Part shown: one piece after another, positions 12,681 to 24,473 of the stretch | Numbering within the stretch: the stretch's first letter is position 1 | Layout of the letters: each line of letters opens with the position of its first letter | NCBI GenBank assembly: GCA_029959085.1 | Contig: JARWIR010000043.1 | Coordinates: forward strand, 248,001 to 312,000 | From: Nemophila menziesii | Lineage: Eukaryota > Streptophyta > Magnoliopsida > Boraginales > Hydrophyllaceae | Reading direction: 5' to 3' | DNA: 64,000 nt | Position numbers and translations under genes: made by a program | Notes under the pieces: generated by a model | Seen by the model: only the letters and a program-made list of their open reading frames with translations | Database searches by the model: none | What the model was told of the DNA's origin: nothing

Positions 12681-13140
12681 TATAAGTCATTTTTTATTTT
12701 ATTAATATAAAACTTCATTTAATTTTATTTGTCTTTTCTTTTAAATTGATGAATAAAATAAACTTATGACTTTTGGCTTTTCATGATCCAACATTAATCC
12801 ATCCACTAATTTTATCTTAATGTTTTTTTCATTAATCTTATGCAAATGAAAAGTTGTAACACTTTTTTATTAACCATTTGCAAATGAAAGGTTGTAACAA
12901 CTAGTAATTCATTGCCATTAAAAAGCTTGATGGGAGCTTGGCTATATAAACTAGAGTTTTGGTCCCTAAACTCAATTCATTCACACAAAAAATATACACC
13001 ATCTATAGTTGAATGCTTGAGAGTTTGGAAGAACAAAACATAAAGAAAAGTTTCTAAAGACATCAATGGCCGGAGGTATCACTACTCTTTTTCGATCTAT
13101 TTATTTATTCCGCATTTTAGTTTGATCGTTTTTTCTAACA
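12681..13140 (+). repeat. 3' LTR of the copia element
   Basis: This 460-bp repeat ends in CTAACA at 13140 and is followed by the target duplication CATCT. It supplies the premature stop of the N-terminal F-box frame: on the minus strand, one Cys codon and a TAA are read from the LTR end. Confidence 0.95.
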
Positions 13141-14082
13141 CATCTTACTCCAACTCCAATTCAAAGAATCATTCTTGTTCATCAACCATATCTGGAACCC
13201 GTCCTGATTTTTGCATTCTGTCAAACAAAGACAATCACCGAGAACCGAAAGAGACCTATCGTCACAATTAAATGGGTGCCTAATCAAATCAAATTTCTCA
13301 TCAACAAGACCAAACCGAAGAATCATATTCAAGGTATCTCCTTCTGGTTCTGCAAACCAATGAAGACCACCGCTACAAAAAACCCCATTATTTTCACCGA
13401 TACATTGATCATTGTAGAGAGCATATGAAATATTTTCAAGTGTCTTCCATGTATTCAATTTTAAGCTATAGATCCAACCATGATAATGACCAGGAAGCAC
13501 ATTTGAGTAGTCAAAATCTTGACAATATGACAATAGCACTACCTTGTAGTCGTCAGTTGTTTTTTCATACCCAAAACCAAAACCCATGGGAGAATTATAA
13601 TCTGCAGAAGGACAACAATCGTCCAAGAAGGGACACGCAATATCCAGATAAGTTTGAGATAAGGGATTCCATATAGCAAATTTTCTTTTGTTTTTGAGTA
13701 TGTAACGCAGACAAAGCGCACCATGAGTTGAACTCACGACCTCTATTTCATGTATGAGGTCATGAATGTCATACTCTAATTGAGGAGGGTAGTTAATCTC
13801 TTTAATTTTCTTTGTGTCGTAGTCTATAGTGTAAAAACCTGATTTTGTTTCAGAAATTCTATGATGCATAATAACCATGCTGGAATTAGTACTAGCATGA
13901 TATAAACTGATTTCGGAGAAACATTTATTATTCTCAATTAAATCGTACCATGATTTCGATACACACTTGAAACGTGCAACACTCTTTGCAGGTAACCTCG
14001 AAAGCACATCAAACACCAAATCCTCAGGAAGAGATATTATTCTCGGCTTCTTTGTTCGACAAATAATATCATCTTCCGCCAT
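13141..14082 (-). pseudogene. F-box (FBA-type) gene, N-terminal fragment disrupted by copia
   Basis: The frame starts at ATG 14082 and encodes 314 native residues before entering the LTR, where it stops after one extra Cys. Residues about 16-55 form an F-box (ISLPEDLVFDVLSRLPAKSV, then CVSKSW), which in this family binds SKP1 in an SCF ubiquitin ligase. The rest is an F-box associated beta-propeller-like region (AIWNPLSQTYLDI, GFGFGYEKTTDDYKVVLLS) expected to bind the target protein. The C-terminal 78 residues lie beyond the transposon at 6809-7050. No stop or frameshift is seen in either half, so the gene was probably functional until the insertion. A truncated protein lacking the end of the FBA domain could still be made. 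Confidence 0.9.
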
Positions 14083-14145
14083 TGTTTACCTTGTTGGAGA
14101 GCTTTTCTGGTTTTATGAGATTTAATGTGATAGCTTAATTGGATT

Positions 14146-14165
14146 TGGTGGTGTATATATAGGAA
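14146..14165 (-). promoter_or_regulatory. Candidate TATA box of the F-box gene
   Basis: On the minus strand CTATATATACACC lies about 70 bases upstream of the F-box start codon, a plausible distance for a TATA box with a short 5' UTR. Confidence 0.5.
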
Positions 14166-14576
14166 GACATGGGCGGAGGCACTCACAAAAAATCCGATAA
14201 TTCGCGTGTTAAGGAAAAACGGCCATTCGAATACGGTCTTTCATACGAATACCTGCCTACCCTTAAATTCATGTTTTAATTAAAAACCGTTACTCAAAAT
14301 GGTAAATCATAATTTTATAAATTAGTATTATTTTCAATATATAATATAAAAGTAATGATATATAATTACTCATAATATAATATATAATTAGTTTATATTG
14401 TAATTTATTAATGGAAAATTATAATTGTATTCTTTTTCTATATATAATTTATACTTAATTTGTACTGTAATTTTAAAATAGTAAATTATAACTTTTGTAG
14501 TGTAAATGAAATTGAAATAAAATAAATAATTAAAGAAACAAATACCATTTATAACATTTATTAAGAAGATATATCT

Positions 14577-14618
<42 letters not shown>

Positions 14619-14888
14619 CTCTTTTCATTCATCATGTTATAACTTTTTTTTTTCATATATATTAAAAAAAGAAATTAATTCTCTCCATTCTTACTAAACT
14701 ACCTTCAACCAACTAAATAAATAAATTTAATGATGGTAAGCTTTTGAATATTAAATAAGGATAAAATTGATAGAAAAGGTAAAAAAGTTCATTGGTATAT
14801 TTTAAATAGATAACCTTTTATGTACATCTACTTTTAAAAATTGTGACAAACATTGATGGATGAAGGGAATATATAGCAACGACCCAAA
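14166..14888. other. AT-rich intergenic DNA with an (AT)n microsatellite
   Basis: No gene is seen. A pure AT dinucleotide run lies at about 14581-14616. The rest is AT-rich and contains short stretches similar to sequence right of the nearby Helitron (AATACCATTTAT near 14542 and 17411). Confidence 0.6.
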
Positions 14889-15189
14889 TCTTCTATATAA
14901 AAGTAGACATGATCATTTTTTGCCCCACTTATCATTAAGAGCAGGTTTTTTTAACGGTTCAGGATATTCTACATAAGTGGTGGACATGATCATTTCTATC
15001 CCCACTTATCATTAAGATTATTATTTAATAATATTTATCGTATATAACAAGGTTTTTTTAACGGCTCGAATCTTCTGCGTAAGTGCTGGCCAGGATCATA
15101 TCTGACCCCACTAATCATTAAAATTATTGATTAATTTTTATTATTTAATAATAAAAGCTAATTCCTATTATTTAATAATAAAAAAAATA

Positions 15190-15350
15190 GTCCTCATATT
15201 TCGTCAGTCAAAATTATATTACATATCAATTACCTACTTTTGCTTAGCTAAAAAAATCTCTTATTTATCCACTTTAATTTTTCCTATATTTCGCTAGCCA
15301 AAATTATATTACATATCAATTACCTACTTTTGCTTAGCTAAAAAATCCCC
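15190..15350 (+). repeat. Tandem duplication of about 95 bp inside Helitron 1
   Basis: A segment containing TTACATATCAATTACCTACT and TTTTGCTTAGCTAAAAAA occurs twice in direct orientation, with the copies about 95 bp apart (first core near 15218, second near 15312). Confidence 0.75.
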
Positions 15351-15369
15351 GATTTATCTCCTCTCATAA

Positions 15370-16090
15370 AACTATCTCTTCACACTCACCTTCCCAACAA
15401 GCCGCTACTCTGAACAAGAAACCGCCGCCACTCTGGGACCATTCACCACCACTATCAACCTGGCTTTGCAAAGAACCAAATTAAGGTAACAAAATTAATT
15501 GTAACTAATCTCATCACTTTTACAATCTTTTATACAATTGTCTTGTTTATTATATTTTTATACAGATCCTACAGTATCTAACAAAAAAGAAATCTCTTCA
15601 CGCTCACCTTCCCACCAAGCCGCTCTCCAGCACAAGAAAATTGTCGCCACGCGGACCATTCTCCACCACCATCAACCCAAATTAAGGTAAAGAAAATTGA
15701 TTTTTATAATTGAAACTCTTGAATTATTTTTTAAACCTAATCTCATTACTTTTAAATAAATTCAGAATTATTTGATTATATTTTTATACAAATTTTTACA
15801 GTGACCATTTTATAACTGTTGGAAGCCTTACATCGTATGAGAAGTGATGCACTGAGAATAGCGTATATTGGAATCGGCTTGACGAAGAACCCAATTAAGA
15901 TAAAAATAATTTTTTACCATTGAAACTCTAGAATATTGAATTATTTTTAACCTATTTTCATCACTTTTACAATTTTTTCACAATTATCTTATTATATTTT
16001 TATACAAATCCCTATAATGGCCCTTTTATGACATTTGAAGCCTCCCACCGTATGAGAAAGTGATGCACTGAGCAAGCAATTTAATTTGGT
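15370..16090 (+). repeat. Intron-like tandem units of about 210 bp inside Helitron 1
   Basis: Three diverged copies of a unit each have an AATTAAG end followed by a GTAA-type donor and an AT-rich stretch ending in TTTTATACAG or similar. Donors are near 15486 and 15687, with a mutated one near 15899. Exon-like parts such as CTCACCTTCCCACCAAGCCG and GTATGAGAAGTGATGCACTG recur. This looks like a captured exon-intron fragment that was multiplied in tandem. No coding frame runs through it. Confidence 0.5.
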
Positions 16091-17391
16091 CTTATACTGC
16101 AGTTTTTAATTTTCTTGCATTAAATATCCAATTGACGCATCTGATGGAGAATGGCCTTATAACACAGGAACCAATGCTGCAATGAAAAGGAAATTCCATT
16201 CTCAGCTCTGTCTTCCACAGTTCCCCCGCCTATCTTCCACAATTTCTCCTCCATTGCCGCCTCCAGATTAGCCAAAAAACACAAAACTGCTTCCGCTGTC
16301 ACCACCACAGCCGCCTCAAAAGTTGTCAAACATTGTAGAACTGATAATGTTGCCCTAAAACAGCAAATCGCTACCATCAAATTACCTTCCAAAAGCGCTC
16401 AACTTTCGATAAAATATCTAACAGAGGAGGTAAATTCAATATTAGGTAAAACTGTTGTAAAAATTAATTCAGTATTCTTTTGCACGAGGTAACAATTTAT
16501 CAATTTTTTTACAGGAGGACTTACATATGTTGATGATAATGGTCCACCGGTTACTCTCGAAAAGACTGTGGATATACCATGGGCTATAGTATGTGAGTTT
16601 TGTGGGTCTCAGATTTTTAGGTATTTTTCTATATTTTTGTACAATTGGTCCTTCGAAACACAGGGACCAATAATGCAATTTTTGATTGACATATTCATCC
16701 AGCGGATGGTCCAACAATGTCTGAGTATGAAAATCTTAAGGCTAAAATTTACATCTATATATTTAAGTTGAAATATATTATTTGACCCAAAACATGATAT
16801 TTTGTAGAATTTTTTTTAGCACCTATTGATAATGTACATCTATATATTTAAGTTGAAATGTATTATTTGACCCAAAACATGTTATTTTGAAGAAAAACAA
16901 GTATTTTGATTTATTTTTCAAGAATATGCTATTCTCAAATGTTTACGTCTTGGACATATTTATGAGAATATATAATGGTTGTTTATGAGAAATTTATCTG
17001 AAATATGTAACAATAATTTTTTTGATCGGTCCTATATTGAAACGTAAAAGGTTAAATATGTAAGTCTAGGAAATTTAATTAGTAAATTACGTTATGTAAT
17101 TTGCTTATTCACTTTTTTTTTGTCTTCAAAATTTGCTTTATTCACTTAATGTTTGTATTCTTTGACTATGTAGAGAGATGTAGTTAATTTCTAAAATACC
17201 TTTATTCTAATGTGTTTGATTACAGAGTATTATAAATTAGAATGGCTCTTTGACGTTTTATCATACGGGATTAAGAAGTTTAGTGATGTTTAAACGAGGT
17301 TTTGGATACTAAAATTAATGAAAGATTATATGTGGAAGTAAAGTTATCTATAGCATTTTTCTTAGTGTCTTCAGACACGGGCAATACCTAG

Positions 17392-17600
17392 TATACATAT
17401 ATTAGGAAACGAATACCATTTATGAAATTACAATTTATCAATTATAAAATGAATTAATTACTATTACAATTTACCATCATGATAAAATAATTGTTGTATT
17501 TTAAGTAAAGACGGTCATCGAATGTCCGTCTTTATTTAAAATACGAAATAAGTTAAAGACGGTCAATGAATTATAGCCTTTATTTCGTTAATCTACTAGT
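17392..17600. other. Short AT-rich stretch with a GACGGTCAT inverted motif
   Basis: AAAGACGGTCAT and ATGTCCGTCTTTA face each other near 17513-17536, and AAAGACGGTCAA recurs near 17564. It may be a small MITE remnant. No gene is seen. Confidence 0.35.
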
Positions 17601-18819
17601 TATAAGGTTGAATTTGGGCAATTCTTGTTAATCGGGATTCTAACTTCTTTCTAACTCCCGTCAGGGTAGCTTAGAAGGCTGCCTAACTATTACTAGAGTG
17701 CCCAGGTGTGTTCTACACAAAAGATCGGCGCCAAGAATTACTTAACCTATGTGAGTATTTGGCTAGTCAAGCCCGTCAGGATCACTAATGCACACCTGAC
17801 GAATATGAATTCTTTTTTGTTCCCTAACCCCCCCCACCAGGGTGTTAGTCTAGGGCACTAAAGGGCTGAATATAATTGATTAGGTTATACAAAACTATTC
17901 ACCTTAATTCATATGCAACCAAATATAAAACACAATTCAATTAAATTAAAATATTCCAAATAGCATAAAAAACAATCAATCGTTATATCAAGGTTCATAC
18001 ACCTATGCAACTCAAGCAAATGGAATTTATTTCATAATGAAAGCAATAAAACTAAATCGTAAAAATATTAAAATCATGTCTAAGACAAGTAACTTGTACT
18101 AATTACCCTAATTATGGAGATGGAATAGTGCATAAGTGGTACAATAGGACTCGAGCTTCTAGTCTTCTTCTACTCCAAGTGTTTTCACTCTTCTCTACTG
18201 AATAATTGACTTCTAATTGACTAAGGACTCTTTTCTAATGATAAAAACTGATAAATAGAGGTCCAATCATGTTTTAGGTGTTGCATGCCCCTTTTAAATG
18301 ACTCAAGTCCACTAGAGAACGTTTTCAAGGAAGAGGGGACTGGTTTGAACCATGACGACTGCAACTTTAATAACTTATTCATTTTAAATTCAAATCACAA
18401 AACCGTCAAAACCTCATGCGTTCCTGACTCCAACTACTATCTGTAAACCAAAATGGATCCTCCAGAATCTTCATAAATTATACGTGGTGACTCCATCTTG
18501 TCGATTTCCAAAGTTAGCTAGTAAATGCTTCTGCTTTTCAAGAGTGTTTTTTCAGTCCTTTAACGTCTAGACATGGATTTGACCTTCATTTCTCGACTTC
18601 TTATCCTCATATTGGGATCTAATATCATCCAAGTACCTAATATTTGAACAATTGACACAAAAAATATGTACAAATATCTCTAAAAGTAACAACTATCCAA
18701 AACTAGACAAGAATTGAGAAATTATCAATATATTGGGAATAATCGCTCAAACAAGCACTAAATACCCCTAAAAAGATGTATCATGACTATATTAATCTAT
18801 CACATGAATGGAGATATGA
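17600..18819 (-). mobile_element. Decayed Athila/Tat-like LTR (copy A), minus strand
   Basis: Read on the minus strand it follows the plan of the other LTRs in the window: a start resembling TGATGTCTC followed by a downstream GATACATC, an AT-rich body, and a GC-richer end with CCTGACGGGCTTGACTAGCC and CACCCTGGTGGGG. The 3' end is missing, so it is a truncated or solo LTR. The match is by shared motifs and order, not by alignment. Confidence 0.6.
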
Positions 18820-20480
18820 AGAACCCTAAATCAAAGTTTTGTCGTCCTAACAAAATAAGAACTAAACTAGGGAAGTCTCAATCAACTAAGTCAAATAAGT
18901 ATGGAAGAGAAGAATGACAAGAATGATCCCAAAAACAACTTTCTAACAAGTTTCATGCAATAAATTCTACCAACTAAACCACACATACATTTATACAAAC
19001 TATTAACATGATATAGTTTCAAGATTATATTGGTTTCACAATGCAAGAGGATGGGATCTTCACTTAGTTCGATATGGTGGCTATATGTAATTCCTAGATC
19101 CTAACATAGTGTCCAATGGTCCACTTAACTACTCTTTATTAACTCAATCGTTTCTAGATCACATAATTAAGAATCATAAGGTTTTCAAGGTTGTAATGTC
19201 GGCTTAGGGACGGTATGATAGTATATTTGGATAATATGAAGTGAGTTTTTGGCTATCTTCTCACTAAATATAAAATTTTCTCTAGAGATTGAGTTTACAC
19301 TCAAATATGTTCTCACTGAACCCAATTGATGCACTTAACAAGTATCCCTAATAATCCCATAACAATTCACGATGATTACATAATAATTCCACATTGTCTG
19401 TTCATTTATTTTTATTCTTTTTCATTCATTTTATTTGCGAAGGATAAGTTGAAGGATAACCTGTCATGTCAAAGTAATCTTTATGTGTTTCGATGCTTAT
19501 ATCCTCAGGCGGCTCGGGATATCAGCCTTAGGAAAGTTTGATACTCCTATTCCCCAAACATTCGTGCTCTATCCTTGGATTATAGCTCTGTGTCCTCGGC
19601 ACGGATTTTTGGGATCTTTTCGGGTTAGGCCCAGTATCGACGTCATATTTTGACTTATCAACATGGATATTTTGTCTTCCTCAAACCCAATTTTCTTTCA
19701 TTAACTCACACTTTCTTTCTCTTTCCCCATAAAGATATTTACCTATATTTATGGGTCAAAAGCTATTTATTAATATAAAAAAAAGTAATACTATACCATC
19801 AAATATATCACCAATGATATGACAGAGTGCGATTGAAAATAAATATATAATTTTTTTATTCAATCTAAATTTTATTTTCTTCCAATTGAACTCTCGCATC
19901 ATTGATAGTATGTTTGCTCTTATGAACTAATATTTTCAAACAAAAGAATTATTAACATACATAACGAAGAAAAGTAAAAGGAACTGATAATTTTTTTCAA
20001 TTTTGTCCTAAAAAGGTAACTGATAGATGAGGTATGTACTAAGTTTTCTTTCTGCTGCATTTTTAAAGTAGCTGCATTTTTCCGAAACCAGCCTAGGTAT
20101 TAATGTCTACTACTATTTACTCTTATTACCTTATTTGCAGCATATATGCGTTTTTCTATATATAATGACTCAATATTTCTTGTTTATATGTTTATTAGTT
20201 AGCGCTACGGTATAAAATACTCACATTTAAAATGGCAATGTAATTATTTGGTGCTATGCTACTACAAGTTTTAATCGGCGTTGTAAAACAAGGTGGAACT
20301 GGTTTTTTGATTTGATTACGTTCTAGTAGTTACAAACTAAAGAAACTTGTCAGGTGTAATTTGGGTATGGTTTTTTTATCATTGCAAGTAGAGCATAACT
20401 AATATCAACTGAACCAATTTGGTTATGTATTATGACTCCATGGGTAATTGAAACAGCTAAGAATCCAGGGAAGACTGGAA
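18820..20480. other. Unassigned intergenic DNA
   Basis: AT-rich sequence with some GC-richer parts (19490-19640). It may hold old repeats, but I cannot recognise a gene or a bounded element. Confidence 0.4.
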
Positions 20481-20485
20481 TATTA

Positions 20486-22117
20486 TGAAAGTCCTAGAGG
20501 GGGGGGGGTGAATAGGATTACTAATAAGATTAATGCCTAATTAAAAATCTTTTGGACAATTATAAGTTTAAGAAAGAAACTTCTAAGTCAACTAATATAT
20601 CAAACTCTTAAGGGATCATGCAATGGATAAGCTAAGAGGTTCGATATATAATTGATACAAGTAAAACGAGTTTCTAATCTCTAACTACTCTAGATGGCAA
20701 TATGTTAGATAAACTAGATAATCAATATCACAATATTCATACTAGCATATTATCAAACATATAGAGTGCGGAAAGTAAATAGAGTAGGGATAGAAAGATA
20801 CACACGATTTATAGTGGTTCGGTTTCCCTACATCCACTACCTAAGGAAGCCTCCTTAGGATTTCAAGCTTTTCACTAAGCTCCCGTGTCTCTCTTAACCG
20901 GGTCGAGAACACAATAACCCTTACAACCTCTTCGATAACACGAAGGACAAACACTTGTGCTATCGCAACACAAGGACACCAAGTATACTCCCGATACTCA
21001 AACACTTATGCTATCTCAACACAAGGATACCAAGTATACTCCCTATACTTGAATTCTCTCTTAATCTATCTATTACAAGACCTAGACTTAAGAGGATAGA
21101 TACAAAGTGTTTAAAGGGGTGCAAACAACTTTGCTAGATAATCTCCTAAAGAGTAGATATGACTATAAGCTTGTAAACTCCTCTTTGAGTAGATAATAAC
21201 TTTGATAGCTCCTTGGATTAACTCCTTAATTGAGTGGATATGAACTATGAAGCTCTTGACACCTTCTTGGATGATAACAATTAAGCCCCTAAGTGTATAT
21301 GGGTTGAAGGTGTAGTTGTAGCCTTGAAAGACCTTCAATATATAGCTGCAAAATGCTCCCAACGGTCATATAAGCTTCTATCTAACGGATCTATTTTCTC
21401 TCCAACGGATATAAGCTTTGTCCTCTAGTAATAGAGCTGAAACCCTGTCGTGCGGTGTACCGCGGGTAGGGTCCGGTGCACCGCGTGACTGTTCGACTGA
21501 CTTTTGAGCTTACTGGTCGGACCATGTAGTGTACCGCATGCCTGTACCGTGTAGTGGTCCGGTGTACCGTGACAGTGGTCCGGTGTACCGTGCAGATTTT
21601 ATGAGCTTACTGGTCGGACCATGTAGTGTACCGTGTGACTGGTCCGTGGCTATGCGGTGTACCGCGCTTCCGTCCGGTGTACCGCGTAGAAACTTAGCTC
21701 TCTGGTCGGACTGGTCTATGCACCGTGCTTTGGTCCGTGATATTGCGGTGTACCGTAGGTGTACTCCGGTGTACCGCACCAAAGGTTTAAAACACTTTCT
21801 AGTGAGTATATCTTTTTCTATGATGCTCGGATTAGAAAGCTTTCTTCACGAGAGTTGTAGAGGACATCATTCTTATACACTTTGTAGTTGATCACTAAAG
21901 CTAATTCTCAATGTACACAAAGATAAAGTTAATAGCATTTGTATGAGAATTAGTTTCTTAAGATAAAACAATAAAGCTTTGATCTAAATGATAAAGATGC
22001 TCTTTTTGATGAAATAGAGTGCAAGATAGAATGTATATAACAAAGGTAATTAGCACACTAAACACAAGAGGATTTGTCACATTAAAACAACCTATTAAGG
22101 GAGGCTATATGCCAACA
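20486..22117 (-). repeat. 3' LTR of the Sirevirus-like element
   Basis: 1,632 bp, TG...CA. All four short translated frames found in it recur unchanged 3,987 bases to the right, and the length differs from the other LTR by one G in a poly-G run (10 versus 9). Confidence 0.95.
21430..21785. repeat. CpG-rich GGTGTACCG repeat cluster in the LTR
   Basis: Seven exact GGTGTACCG copies and several variants (GGTGCACCG, TAGTGTACCG), alternating with GGTCCGG and GGTCGGACCATG, lie within about 350 bp. The units are partly self-complementary. The same cluster is in the other LTR at about 25417-25772. It is far more GC-rich than its surroundings. Confidence 0.85.
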
Positions 22118-24473
22118 ATCTCCCCCTTTTTGATGATGACAAATCCTTCACTAAAACACCTTAGGAATGATATGAAAGTATAAGCTCTTATCAAATATAG
22201 CTCCCCCTCACAATAAGCATTTAAGTAAACATGAATATAAGATGTGAAATGCATTTGTGAGTATTTAAAAGTGCAATTTTGAAAGTTTTAGTGCACATAT
22301 TTCTCCCCCTTTGTCTTCATCAAAAAGACGGGATAATAAGATCAAGCAAATAATCATAGAAGAGCTAAAAACTCAAGTGAATAGATTTTTGAAAAACAAC
22401 ATAGAGAGATCAAAGGTTAAAGAGCAATTAAAACATTTTAATTTGAGATGCACAAAGATCAACAATAGCAAAACATAAAAAGATAAGGGATGGAGACATT
22501 TTACCAACTTCTTGATCGATAGGTTTTCATCTTATAAGCTTTCTAACAATGCAAACGATTAGTGCAATAATAAGATAAACGATTAGTGCAAACGATTAAT
22601 CTAGCATTTTAGTTTTTAAAGATAATTTACTAAAAACTCCCCCTCACGAAATGCATAGAGTGTTTGTTTCAATTTTGAAAAGTTTGACCAATAATTTCTC
22701 CCCTTTTTACCAATAAGAATATTTGAATCAATTTTAAGAAATCATGGGGTAAATTGTCATTTTTGAAAAGCAAAATGGTCAAGATGAATTTTCCAAAAGT
22801 TTAGGGACTAAACGCAATTTTGAAAAACTTCAAAGGACCTAAATGCAATTTTCAACCATATGAAGAACTAAGACAATTGAACAAACTAAAGGGACTATAA
22901 AACACTATAGAATAAGATCAAGGATGAATGATGCAATAGTACCTATATCATCAAAGAAAATGTTAGCACCATTAACACATTTAAATAAATATCCGAAACA
23001 TAAAGAATAAGCATCTAACATATAACATACATATCCAATAAACCAAGTTAGACACATAGCATCCTAAACCAATTATCCAAATATAGCCAAGTAGCAATAA
23101 AATCCTAAATATCCAAAACAACCACAATAATGACCAAGTAGGATAATATGAAGATTAAAAACACCCAATAAGAATAATTTGAAAACGATTTTAAGAAATT
23201 TAGGGGTAAAATTTAAACTTTGAAAAGTATGGGGGTCAAAATGCATTTTTCAAATGTTTAGGGACTAAATGCAATTTTGAAAACCTTCAAGGACCTAAGT
23301 ATAACTTTCTCAAGACAATAGGGACCAAGGTCTAATATTCAAGCATAAGAAAGCTAAATGCAATTTGTTCAAACTATAGGGATCTTAAATTAAAAATTTT
23401 CAACCTATAGGGATCACAAAGCAATATTTTCATATTGTTGAAAATAGGCAATTTGCATAAACACCCGAAGTTAATACGAAAACACCCCAATAGTTTAGAA
23501 ATATTTTAAAACTACTAAAAACACTTTTGTTTTGAAAAGATTCAACATGGAAATCCCGAAAACAAATAAAACAGTATATTTCACAAATACCCCTATATTT
23601 TTTAAAAAAGTACAAAAAGACCCAATGTAAAAACTAAGCACTTTTAAGCAAGAAAAGGTCAAGTTATACAAGATATTTGCACAATAGGGAATAAACCATA
23701 TAAGCACATAATGAAGCACAACATATAGAAAGTAAGGCTAAGCAAATTCATGCAAATGAGTTAATGACCAATAATGGATAAAATTCCCATAATTCTATGC
23801 ATAAAAACATTTTTGAAATGCTATGGAAAATGCAAAAGATTATCGGAAAAATATTTTGAAAAGCAATTTCGTTAAAAACTCACCTATATGAAAATGCAAA
23901 TTTGTGATCAAAGATAAATTAAGATTTGAAGGAGTAAACTAATATCTTTGATCTTTTTCCCTTTTATAAATCAATAGGCACTTTTAAAAGGATATAAAAA
24001 CTTGTAAGAATAAAAAGTGCAATTTTGAAAATTTTGGGGGACTAAGATGCAATTACCAAAATTCTAAGGGCTAAAGTGCAAAAACATCATTCATGAGAAT
24101 TAGATGCAATAACACTAATAACATTAAAACAATGATAAGAATCACAAGAAAATATCCAAAGATAAAACAAGATAACAACAAACACAACTAATCAAATCAC
24201 AACCCAAAACATAATTAAAAACGCAAGCCATAAGGAGGAAACGCAATATAATATACGAGATAAAGAAAAGAAATCACCGGATTTTCCTTTTTCGAGATTT
24301 GAGCGTTCTTTCGTATATTTAATTCTTCCATTTGTTTCCTCCAAGCAAAGTAACGATCACCTACAAGAAAATGGAGGTTGTGTAGAAAACAACACTTCCA
24401 AAAGATTAAATTCCAAATCGTTTACTCTACTAACGGTTAAGCTATTCACGTAGAGTTAGGCTCTGATACCAAT
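22118..24473 (-). other. Non-coding interior of the Sirevirus-like element
   Basis: No frame above 75 codons. Besides the polypurine blocks it holds many dispersed copies of GGGACTAAATGCAATTTTGA and close variants (about 22745-22900, 23215-23420 and 24025-24065), often after the word AAAAGT. It keeps PBS and PPT but no protein domain, as in large retrotransposon derivatives (LARDs). Confidence 0.8.
24459..24471 (-). other. Primer binding site of the Sirevirus-like element
   Basis: The minus strand reads TGGTATCAGAGCC three bases after the LTR end, complementary to initiator tRNA-Met. This fixes the orientation of the element. Confidence 0.92.

Larger units (their letters stand above)
7051..13140 (+). 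mobile_element. Ty1/copia LTR retrotransposon inserted in the F-box gene
   Basis: The element is 6,090 bp, with LTRs 7051-7511 and 12681-13140 and a perfect 5-bp target duplication CATCT at 7046-7050 and 13141-13145. A primer binding site for initiator tRNA-Met (TGGTATCAGAGCC) is at 7514-7526 and a polypurine tract (AAGTGGGAGAA) at 12670-12680. The domain order gag, protease, integrase, RT, RNase H is that of copia. By eye the LTRs differ by five transitions and one T in a homopolymer (about 1.1%), so the insertion is young. The LTR ends are TA...CA rather than TG...CA. A +1 change between protease and integrase probably makes this copy non-autonomous. Confidence 0.96.
14889..17391 (+). mobile_element. 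Non-autonomous Helitron 1
   Basis: It starts with TC after host A (14888) and ends with CTAG (17388-17391) before host T (17392). A hairpin GTGTCTTCAGACAC (17365-17378) lies nine bases before the CTAG. These are the defining Helitron features: no terminal inverted repeats, no target duplication, and insertion between A and T. The 5' end (TCTTCTATATAAAAG, then GACATGATC) resembles the end near 49581, and the 3' hairpin is identical to that at 44165-44191. No Rep/helicase frame is present, so it would depend on an autonomous partner. The 5' end motif recurs near 14966 and 15071. Confidence 0.85.

Noticed and set aside
21510..21891. Overlapping 90- and 120-residue frames in the Sirevirus-like LTR (repeated at 25497-25878)
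   Set aside because: They arise from the GGTGTACCG repeats in an LTR. Identity between the copies reflects LTR identity, not protein conservation.
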